Positions 26,853 to 32,907 of a DNA stretch of 32,907 bases are shown here, piece after piece. The translations under genes and the position numbers were made by a program. Source of the DNA: Paracoccaceae bacterium (GTDB taxonomy: Bacteria; Pseudomonadota; Alphaproteobacteria; Rhodobacterales; Rhodobacteraceae); the NCBI GenBank assembly GCA_022763485.1, contig JALEGX010000012.1:1-32907 (forward strand), read 5' to 3'. Every line of letters starts with the position of its first letter. Positions within the stretch are counted from its first letter, which is position 1. The notes beneath the pieces are model-generated. The model was not told where the DNA came from, did not search any database, and saw only the letters and a list, made by a program, of their open reading frames with translations.

Positions 26853-27686
26853 ATGACCAACAGGATTGCCTTTCAGGGCGAACCCGGTGCCTACAGCCAC
26901 GAGGCGTGCAAAAAGGCCCATCCAGAGATGGAAGCGCTTCCCTGCCGCAGCTTCGAGGACGTGATCGAGGCGGTCAATTCGGGTGAAGCGGACCTTGCGA
27001 TGCTCCCGGTCGAGAATTCGACCTATGGCCGCGTGGCGGACATCCATCGCCTGTTGCCGCAAAGCGGTCTGCACATCATCGGCGAAGAATTTGTGCGTGT
27101 TCACATCAACTTGCTGGGTGTGCCCGGCTCTTCGATCGCGGACGTGAAGCAAGCCTATTCACACCTTGTGCTGCTGCCGCAATGCGCCGGCTTCCTGAAG
27201 ATGCACGGCATTCAGGGCCGGGTCAGCCCCGACAACGCCCGCGCCGCGCGCGAGATTGCCGAACGCGGCGATCCGTCCACCGCCGCGCTTGCCAGCGAAC
27301 TGGCCGGTGAGATCTACGGGCTGGAGGTTCTGGCTCGCCACATCGAAGATCACGGTCACAACACAACCCGTTTTCTGATCATGTCCCGTCAGGAAAACCA
27401 CGCTCGCCGTGGTGACAACGGCATGATCACCAGTTTCGTCTTCCAGGTCCGCAACATTCCTGCCGCGCTCTACAAGGCGATGGGGGGATTCGCGACCAAT
27501 GGCATCAACATGACCAAGCTGGAAAGCTACATGGTTGACGGTTCTTTCACCGCGACCCAGTTCTATTCGGAAATCGAAGGACATCCGGACGATCACAACG
27601 TCCAGCTGGCAATGGATGAACTTGGTTACTTCACCACCAACGTCGAGATCCTTGGGGTCTTCCCTGCGAACCACGCCCGGTACTGA
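26853..27686 (+). CDS. pheA: Prephenate dehydratase
   Basis: 277 residues from ATG at 26853, with CAGGGAAA as ribosome binding site. The catalytic domain starts NRIAFQGEPGAYSHEA and contains PVENSTYGRV and the active-site motif HNTTRFLIM. An ACT domain follows (GMITSFVFQVRNIPAALYK, GINMTKLESYMV) for phenylalanine feedback. There is no chorismate mutase domain, so it is the monofunctional type that makes phenylpyruvate from prephenate. An open frame extends 64 codons upstream but overlaps the divergent cytochrome gene and is not expected in the family. Confidence 0.95.
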   Translation: MTNRIAFQGEPGAYSHEACKKAHPEMEALPCRSFEDVIEAVNSGEADLAMLPVENSTYGRVADIHRLLPQSGLHIIGEEFVRVHINLLGVPGSSIADVKQAYSHLVLLPQCAGFLKMHGIQGRVSPDNARAAREIAERGDPSTAALASELAGEIYGLEVLARHIEDHGHNTTRFLIMSRQENHARRGDNGMITSFVFQVRNIPAALYKAMGGFATNGINMTKLESYMVDGSFTATQFYSEIEGHPDDHNVQLAMDELGYFTTNVEILGVFPANHARY

Positions 27687-27696
27687 TATCGCAGCA

Positions 27697-27724
27697 GCCC
27701 GGCGGTCAATCGGACACGCCGGGC
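27697..27724. terminator. Hairpin between convergent pheA and SRPBCC genes
   Basis: GCCCGGCG pairs perfectly with CGCCGGGC around a 12-base loop, 10 bp after the pheA stop and 14 bp before the SRPBCC gene's stop. There is no T-run, so it may act with other factors. Confidence 0.45.
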
Positions 27725-27738
27725 ATCAAGCCAGATCT

Positions 27739-28206
27739 TCAGGCATATCCGCTGAGGCGGTCTTCCAGATGCTTGGCGTATTCCGCCACCTTGAGCTTGT
27801 ACCGCTTGGACAGATTGTTGCGCGCCAGTTTCATCGACTGGATGAACAACCGTGCGGGCAAGGTCTTGGGTGTCAGCTGCATGGACACCGTCAAACGGGT
27901 TCGCCGCGGCGACAGCGCCAGCAGTTCCAGGTCCATCACCCCTTCGACACCCGCGCCCACCGCTTCGAACCGCATGAAGGTATCTGGCTCGTAGCGCGTC
28001 AGGGCGACCCGCAGTTCACGGCGCTTGCCGCGCATGTCGAACTGGACATCCCATGCCAGACCGGGACGCGGCGGGGTCAGGGCGCCACGGCGCTGCACCT
28101 CGATCCCGCGTCGGATCGCTGACCGTTCGAAAAATTCGAATTCGGACAGGGCCTGAAAAACGCCCGCGATCGGGGATTCGATGTCTTCTTTGCTCGAAAA
28201 GTCCAT
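27739..28206 (-). CDS. SRPBCC (START-like) family protein
   Basis: 155 residues: [20 protein letters not shown] opens like polyketide-cyclase/START-like proteins, with alternating strands ([37 protein letters not shown]) and a C-terminal amphipathic helix. The fold binds hydrophobic ligands in a deep pocket, but no ligand can be named here. No signal peptide is seen, so it is cytoplasmic. It starts 41 bp after the nudC stop on the same strand and is probably co-transcribed. Confidence 0.8.
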   Translation of the reverse strand: MDFSSKEDIESPIAGVFQALSEFEFFERSAIRRGIEVQRRGALTPPRPGLAWDVQFDMRGKRRELRVALTRYEPDTFMRFEAVGAGVEGVMDLELLALSPRRTRLTVSMQLTPKTLPARLFIQSMKLARNNLSKRYKLKVAEYAKHLEDRLSGYA

Positions 28207-28247
28207 GGGTTTGCCTGTCTGCGCTTCTGCTCGCGGGGATTGTCCCC

Positions 28248-29240
28248 CTAATCCAGGGTATCCGCAAGCCAGTTCTGCAACAGAAAATGTGCAATTGCGC
28301 CTTTTCGGGCAGGCAGCATCGTCGGGTGATCCCCGGCAAAGGCCTGCATCATTTCCGACCGGGTGACCCAGACTGCATCCTCGATTTCTTCCGGATCAAT
28401 GGTGATATCGCGGCTCAGGGCGCGCCCAGCGCAACCAAACATCAAAGACGCCGGGAAGGGCCAGGGCTGGCTGGACAGGTAAGTCACCTCTCCGACGCGT
28501 ACACCGGCCTCTTCCAGCACCTCGCGGCGCACGGCCGCTTCAAGCGTCTCACCCGGCTCCACGAACCCGGCAAGCAGCGAATACATCCCTTCGGGCCACC
28601 CCGGTGAGCGCCCCATCAACACGGAATCGCCGTGGGTAATCAGCATGATCACAACCGGATCGGTACGCGGGAAATGTGAGGCCGAACAGGACGGGCAATT
28701 CCGCTGCCAGCCCGCCATGGCTATACGGGATTCGTGCCCGCATTTGGCACAGAAGCGATGCGTGACATGCCAGCCAAGGATCGCCTTGGCCGTCGCGGCA
28801 AGCTCGGCTTCCAGCGGTGACAGACGGGTCATGATGCGGCGCAGTTCGGCAAAAACCTGCCCCGGCTCCAGATCCGGGTGCTGCTGCTCGGACCGGTCCA
28901 GGAATTGGCCAAGCGCCTCCTCATCCAGCTCATCCGGTACCCAACCGGAGATATCGCTGGCAAAAACCGGCGCGTCATCCTCAAGCAGCCCCAGAAACAC
29001 CATATCCTGCGCTTCCTGCTCGGGGCCGCCGGACGGCAATTGCGCCACCGGATGCCCGGGCGGCAGCAAAACCAGCGAATTCAGACGCTCGCCATGAACC
29101 AGCGGTTTACCGCGCCAGATCGGCAGGACACGCGCCTTTGGGGACTGGATCATGTCGGCCAACGCCGCCGCATCCCCCCGCAGGTGGGCCGCGCGCTCAA
29201 GGCCACCGCCGCCAAAGGTCACCGTTTCCGCATTCCGCAT
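28248..29240 (-). CDS. nudC: NAD+ diphosphatase / RNA decapping hydrolase NudC
   Basis: 330 residues from ATG at 29240, with GAGGG as ribosome binding site. A zinc ribbon (C164, C167, C182, C185) precedes the Nudix domain, whose box starts at G225 ([16 protein letters not shown], then EEAGV). The NudC-specific motif SQPWPFP lies at 257-263. NudC cleaves NAD(H) to NMN and AMP and removes NAD caps from RNA 5' ends. The frame is open to 29342, but the added residues are not typical of the family. It diverges from the nucleotidase gene. Confidence 0.93.
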   Translation of the reverse strand: MRNAETVTFGGGGLERAAHLRGDAAALADMIQSPKARVLPIWRGKPLVHGERLNSLVLLPPGHPVAQLPSGGPEQEAQDMVFLGLLEDDAPVFASDISGWVPDELDEEALGQFLDRSEQQHPDLEPGQVFAELRRIMTRLSPLEAELAATAKAILGWHVTHRFCAKCGHESRIAMAGWQRNCPSCSASHFPRTDPVVIMLITHGDSVLMGRSPGWPEGMYSLLAGFVEPGETLEAAVRREVLEEAGVRVGEVTYLSSQPWPFPASLMFGCAGRALSRDITIDPEEIEDAVWVTRSEMMQAFAGDHPTMLPARKGAIAHFLLQNWLADTLD

Positions 29241-29461
29241 CTGACTGCCCTCAAATTCAGGTAATTGATCGTCGCGACCATCGGATGAACCGGAAGGTTT
29301 GACAAGAGCGATGGACAGAACGTCGGGTTCTGGTTCACACATGCAGCGAAACGCTCCAAATTCCCCTGCAAAACCAGTAGGCCAATGTCGAACTTGTCCA
29401 CATTGAACTTCATTTCATTCTCCGGTTTCCGATGACACATTTGAACAACAGGAACGACCGT

Positions 29462-31333
29462 ATGACCCGGCCATCCGGCACGCACGCAGGCGACGAGCCC
29501 GGACTTCGTGTCCGCATTCTCGGCACTTCGGACATCCACATGAACCTGCTGGGGTATGACTATCACAAGGAAAACAGCCCCCAGGTTGGTGGGCTGATAC
29601 ATCTGGCACAACAGATCCGGCACCTGCGGACCGAGGCCGAAAAAGAGGGCGCGCTATGCCTGCTCTTTGACAACGGCGATATTCTGCAAGGCACACCTCT
29701 GGGCGATCACGCGATTGAGCAACGGATCAGCCCCCATCCGGCCATGAGCGCCTTTGAGCAATTGCGCTATGATGCGCTTGGGCTGGGCAATCATGATCTG
29801 GACTACGGGATGGATGCACTTGCCGAGGTGCTGACGGATGCGCCCTGCCCGGTGATCAGCTCGAACCTGCACGCCGCCCATCCCAAGCTGGACCGCCAGC
29901 TTGCCCGCTCAACCGTTCTGGAGCGGGCGGTGACCCTATCCGATGGCACCCTGGCGGACCTGAAGATTGGCGTCTGTTCGGTCCTGCCTCCGCAGACGAT
30001 GCAATGGAACACCAAGGCCTTTCCCGACACCGCCACGATTGCGGATATGGTCCAGACGGCAACCGCCACGATCGCACAGCTCCGCGCAGCGGGTTGCGGC
30101 CTTGTTGTCCTACTGGCGCACACCGGGCTGGGGCCTGAACCTGCCCAGCCCTTTCAGGAAAATGTGGCTCTGACATTGGCAAAATCCGCAGGCGCCGACG
30201 TTGTGCTGGCGGGGCACACCCATCTTCCGATGTCGCTGTCAAAACCCGCTGGCAGCACCTGTGCCGCCCTCGCCTTGCCGTCATCGTCAGCGCGCCAGCT
30301 GGCCCTGTTCGATCTGACTCTCCAGCGGAAAACGAACGAAGCCTGGCAGGTGATAGAGGCCGCGGCTTCCGTTGTCGACAGGGTGACAGATGAACAGGAC
30401 AACGCCCTTGCAGGGCTTTTGAATCCCGCGCACCAATCCACGCTCGGACATCTGAACACCCCGGTCGGGAACAGCCGGGACGCATTGCATTCCTACTTCT
30501 GCTTCTGCGCGCCGGACCGGTCGCTTGCTTTGATTGCCGCAGCACAGGCGGCGGCGATCCGGCCCCACATCGGCGTCTCATCGGCAACGCGCCTGCCAGT
30601 GCTGTCAGCCGTCGCCCCCAGCAGGTTTGGCGGTAGAGCAGGCCCGGATGCCTTTACCGACATCCCACCGGGCCAGATCAGAGAGCGCCACCTTGCCGAT
30701 ATCTATGCCTACCGAAATGATTTGCAGGCGGTGATTGTGACCGGAGCACAACTTCTGGACTGGCTGGAAATGTCGGCAAGCTTCTTCAACCAGATCCCGC
30801 CCGGCACACAGGACGCCGCTCTGGTGTCGGCTGACAGGGCCGGACACAATTTCGATGTCATGCATGGAATCACCTATGAAATCGACCTGACGCGCCCCGC
30901 CCGTTTCACGGTAGACGGCATCCTGACCGAAGACGACAACCGGCGGATCACCAATGCGCGCTGGGAAGGTCTGCCAATCCAGGCAGATCAGCACTTCGTG
31001 GTCGCCACAAACACCTATCGCAGCGGCGGGGGCGGCCATTTCACCGCGCTGGAGGAGGCCTGCCGCCTACCCCTACCCGCTCTGCCCGTGCAAGAGGCGC
31101 TGACGGACTATATCGCGGGCCGCCTGCCCCGGGACGAACTGGAAAGCGCACCGGACCCCTGGAGCTTCACCCCAATCCCAAACAGCACGGCACGGCTGGA
31201 GACAGGACCAGGGGCGCGGAAGTTCCTTGATGAAATCGCGCATTTCGATCCGGACGTGCAGCTGAATGTTCAGACCGGCTTTCTTGAGGTGACGCTCGCT
31301 ATGGCCATACCCACTCTTGCCAAGGCGGAATGA
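29462..31333 (+). CDS. 5'-nucleotidase / 2',3'-cyclic-nucleotide phosphodiesterase family metallophosphatase
   Basis: 623 residues from ATG at 29462, which has AGGAA 9 bp upstream; an in-frame ATG at 29432 has no such site. The metallophosphatase domain shows all two-metal motifs: GTSDIHMN (D24, H26), FDNGDILQG, GLGNHDLDYG, LLAHTGLG and AGHTHLP. The C-terminal 5'-nucleotidase domain has the substrate-binding loop NTYRSGGGGHF. Family members such as CpdB hydrolyse cyclic nucleotides and 3'-nucleotides in the periplasm. Here no signal peptide is visible from either start, which is odd for the family. Exact substrate unknown. Confidence 0.88.
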   Translation: MTRPSGTHAGDEPGLRVRILGTSDIHMNLLGYDYHKENSPQVGGLIHLAQQIRHLRTEAEKEGALCLLFDNGDILQGTPLGDHAIEQRISPHPAMSAFEQLRYDALGLGNHDLDYGMDALAEVLTDAPCPVISSNLHAAHPKLDRQLARSTVLERAVTLSDGTLADLKIGVCSVLPPQTMQWNTKAFPDTATIADMVQTATATIAQLRAAGCGLVVLLAHTGLGPEPAQPFQENVALTLAKSAGADVVLAGHTHLPMSLSKPAGSTCAALALPSSSARQLALFDLTLQRKTNEAWQVIEAAASVVDRVTDEQDNALAGLLNPAHQSTLGHLNTPVGNSRDALHSYFCFCAPDRSLALIAAAQAAAIRPHIGVSSATRLPVLSAVAPSRFGGRAGPDAFTDIPPGQIRERHLADIYAYRNDLQAVIVTGAQLLDWLEMSASFFNQIPPGTQDAALVSADRAGHNFDVMHGITYEIDLTRPARFTVDGILTEDDNRRITNARWEGLPIQADQHFVVATNTYRSGGGGHFTALEEACRLPLPALPVQEALTDYIAGRLPRDELESAPDPWSFTPIPNSTARLETGPGARKFLDEIAHFDPDVQLNVQTGFLEVTLAMAIPTLAKAE

Positions 31334-31350
31334 ACGACATATATCCCCGG

Positions 31351-31448
31351 TTGAGAGGTTGGCGCGGGCAGGCGCCTCGCCAACCCGGTCAGGTCCGGAA
31401 GGAAGCAGCCGCAACGAGCCCCGCTTGGGTCGATGTCCAGCCTCTCAC
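31351..31448 (+). ncRNA. ffs: Small signal recognition particle RNA (4.5S RNA)
   Basis: The conserved Ffh-binding part is intact: GGTCAGGTCCGGAAGGAAGC, with the GGAA tetraloop and asymmetric loop. The distal stem closes with GAGAGG at 31353-31358 and CCTCTC at 31441-31446. Size (about 96 bases) fits the small bacterial SRP RNA, which with Ffh targets nascent membrane proteins. The ends are set from the closing stem and may be off by a few bases. It starts 17 bp after the nucleotidase stop. Confidence 0.95.
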
Positions 31449-31607
31449 CTTATCCCATGACAGCTTATGAGTGCCATCAGAGCCCACCGCGCCATTTTGG
31501 GCTTCGGGCCAGCTCCGTTCATTTTGCCCGCAATACCTAAAGCCGAAAGAACCTCACACTTTTTAGTTGCCGAAAACTGTGCCATCTTTCCGGCATAGGA
31601 GACGGAT

Positions 31608-31982
31608 ATGTTGAGAAAAACTCAATTGCTGATCGCGCTCTCGATGGCGCCAATGGCGGTTTTCGCCGAACAGACAGAATGGGTTGTGCTTGAAGACCAG
31701 GCCAACTGTATTCTGGAGCATCTCTCCGATTACCGGCAAATCTCGGCTCCGGTTGTGGTCATCGCGGTTGAAGACTGTCCCAACACAAATCCTTTCGCCG
31801 GTTCAATCGCAGGAAAAAGCAACTTCGGTGGAATCGGCAAGATCAAAAGCCAGCGCGATGCCAGCGGCTTTGACCGCCACATCACCTATTCAGCTGAGGA
31901 ACTACAATGCCTGACAGCCAACAAAGTGACGTTCAAGAAGGGCAAGGCGTTCTTTCCAAAAAGGGTTTCGTGTGGGGAATAG
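31608..31982 (+). CDS. Hypothetical secreted small protein with four cysteines
   Basis: 124 residues. A signal peptide is clear (MLRKTQLLIALSMAPMAVFA, likely cut before EQTEW). The mature part has cysteines at about 34, 57, 100 and 122, an even number that would allow two disulphide bonds in the periplasm. AGGAGA lies 7 bp before the ATG. I do not recognise a family. Its last 76 bp overlap the next gene in a different frame, with that gene's ribosome binding site inside this one, so the two are probably translated together. Confidence 0.75.
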   Translation: MLRKTQLLIALSMAPMAVFAEQTEWVVLEDQANCILEHLSDYRQISAPVVVIAVEDCPNTNPFAGSIAGKSNFGGIGKIKSQRDASGFDRHITYSAEELQCLTANKVTFKKGKAFFPKRVSCGE

Positions 31983-32491
31983 GCAGCGCGGCAGACCTTG
32001 TTTCGCTGATCTCAAACGTCGGGGTCGTCGTCACTGTGGCGCTGGGTGTCATCACCTACCTGGATCAGATCAAGCAACTTGAACGCAATGCAGCCTTTGA
32101 ATTCTCGACACGGCTGAACCAGGGGGACTTGTTGTCGATTCAGCGGCGGCTGTCCGTCGAACTGAGCAAATTGCAGCTTGGACAATTCGAGGGCATCGCC
32201 CTGCAACGATCGACGATCGCCGCCATGGTTGAGAAACTGGCGGAAACCACCAAGGATCAATCGCTGTTCGAACAGGATGTCATCACTTTGATCAGCTATT
32301 TCGACGAAGCACAGACCTGCATCGAGGCCGGGACCTGTGACCCGGAAACGCTGCACAAATCCATCGGGGAACCTGCCGGTCGATACGCCTGCCTGTTTCT
32401 GCCCTACACTTCGAACCTGCGTGATCGCTACCTTCTGGAGGGACTGGGCAGCGGGCTGGCACGCATGATTAAGTATGAAAAGACCTGCTGA
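31907..32491 (+). CDS. Hypothetical single-pass membrane protein
   Basis: 194 residues. After about 25 polar residues comes a membrane helix (LVSLISNVGVVVTVALGVIT), then a mostly helical domain (QIKQLERNAAFEFSTRL onwards) and a cysteine-containing C-terminus. The layout resembles DUF4760-type proteins, but this is only an impression. The ATG at 31907 has GAGGAA 7 bp upstream and lies inside the preceding gene; a GTG at 31970 is an alternative that would cut the overlap to 13 bp. Its stop codon directly abuts the stop of the convergent gene on the minus strand. Confidence 0.72.
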   Translation: MPDSQQSDVQEGQGVLSKKGFVWGIGSAADLVSLISNVGVVVTVALGVITYLDQIKQLERNAAFEFSTRLNQGDLLSIQRRLSVELSKLQLGQFEGIALQRSTIAAMVEKLAETTKDQSLFEQDVITLISYFDEAQTCIEAGTCDPETLHKSIGEPAGRYACLFLPYTSNLRDRYLLEGLGSGLARMIKYEKTC

Positions 32492-32812
32492 TTACAGGCA
32501 GTTGTTCTTGAGCAAAGGAATCAATCGGGGGTCCAAGCTGTCAGGCAAGCCATAGCTGAGTTCGTTTAACGCCATCATCTCTGGGCGGCTTACTGTGGGA
32601 AAGCTGACGGCAACACTTTCCGAATTCGCGAGACGATCAATAACCCTATCGTCAACGCTGAAATCCAGAAGCAGCGGAACGCCTTCGGACGGGGATTGAT
32701 ATGCCCCATTGTACTTTGCCGGCAGGCTGCCATCACCGAAATCGAATGTCAGTTTGTCTTGGTAGTGCCGCAGAGTGTAATCGTCGATACAGGCATAATC
32801 ATTGCAGATCAT
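32492..32812 (-). CDS. Hypothetical protein (106 aa)
   Basis: 106 residues from ATG at 32812 (MICNDYACIDDYTLRHYQDK), ending IPLLKNNCL. The frame is open further upstream to the window edge, but that part is antisense in character to no known product and overlaps a better coding frame, so 32812 is preferred. No signal peptide or membrane helix. Third codon positions are less GC-rich than in neighbouring core genes. It starts 14 bp inside the gene that ends at 32799, so translation may be coupled. I do not recognise a family. Confidence 0.55.
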   Translation of the reverse strand: MICNDYACIDDYTLRHYQDKLTFDFGDGSLPAKYNGAYQSPSEGVPLLLDFSVDDRVIDRLANSESVAVSFPTVSRPEMMALNELSYGLPDSLDPRLIPLLKNNCL

Positions 32813-32907
32813 GGTAGTGCCCCGTGGGGTGGTGTAAGAGGCCGCGCGCGAAGCCCTTGGCGTAGCGCAGCGCGCGGCCGGGCTGGCGGCCATCGCGCTT
32901 CTTCGTA
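32799..32907 (-). CDS. 3' end of an unidentified gene (cut by the window edge)
   Basis: 35 residues are visible, ending RGLLHHPTGHYHDLQ before a TGA at 32799-32801. Of the first 23 codons, 22 end in G or C, a strong sign of genuine coding in this genome; the two other frames lack this bias. It therefore is probably the C-terminus of a core-type gene whose body lies to the right. The fragment (LRYAKGFARGLLHH) is too short to name. It overlaps the start of the 106-residue gene by 14 bp. Confidence 0.5.
   Translation of the reverse strand, partial: TKKRDGRQPGRALRYAKGFARGLLHHPTGHYHDLQ

Noticed and set aside
31353-31460. Integration site in the SRP RNA gene
   Set aside because: No integrase gene and no repeat of the ffs 3' end was found to the right within the window.
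32840-32879. Inverted repeat GGCCGCGCGC / GCGCGCGGCC
   Set aside because: It lies inside a frame with very strong GC3 bias and is best explained by codons rich in G and C.
1-32907. CRISPR arrays, insertion sequences, prophage genes, toxin-antitoxin or defence genes
   Set aside because: No regularly spaced repeats, transposase, integrase or known defence protein was seen.

Overview
The window looks like a chromosomal segment of a Rhodobacterales (Roseobacter-group) alphaproteobacterium. The main reason is its core: hemN, fnrL, a two-domain universal stress protein, ccoNOQP and ccoGHIS, on the same strands and nearly in the order known from Rhodobacter. The DNA is GC-rich with strong G/C at third codon positions, and there are three good FNR boxes (TTGAT-N4-ATCAA type) ahead of these genes.

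Layout. 1-4273: the 3' part of an RsmC-like rRNA methyltransferase (cut by the window edge), clpS, a HAD hydrolase, a 5-carboxymethyl-2-hydroxymuconate isomerase family protein and a D,D-carboxypeptidase with a SPOR-like tail. 4299-8551: ccoS, ccoI, ccoH and ccoG on the minus strand, which mature and supply copper to cbb3 oxidase. 8771-12458: an accessory block made of a large RTX calcium-binding protein, a GcvA-like LysR regulator and a 55-residue orphan. It separates the assembly genes from the structural genes. 12623-16036: ccoP, ccoQ, ccoO and ccoN on the minus strand. 16232-19296: uspA, fnrL and hemN.

19532-26032: a LuxR-type regulator with no synthase in view lies directly downstream of a complete yejABEF peptide importer, all on the minus strand. 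26231-31333: a membrane-anchored cytochrome c, prephenate dehydratase, an SRPBCC protein, NudC and a 5'-nucleotidase family enzyme. 31351-31448: the small SRP RNA. After it come three unrecognised genes, two of them overlapping by 76 bp, and the end of another gene that runs off the right edge.

How it works together. FnrL senses low oxygen through a 4Fe-4S cluster and probably turns on ccoN, ccoG and hemN through the three boxes. HemN makes haem without oxygen, CcoG/H/I/S mature and metallate the oxidase, and CcoNOQP respires at low oxygen. The cytochrome c at 26231 may carry electrons to it.

Most worth a second look: the RTX/LysR block inside the cco cluster, an apparently leaderless hemN transcript, a multi-hairpin element after ccoP, and a lux-box-like palindrome followed by a terminator between hemN and the LuxR gene. 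No CRISPR array, insertion sequence, tRNA or rRNA gene was seen. No gene-free stretch exceeds 300 bases.
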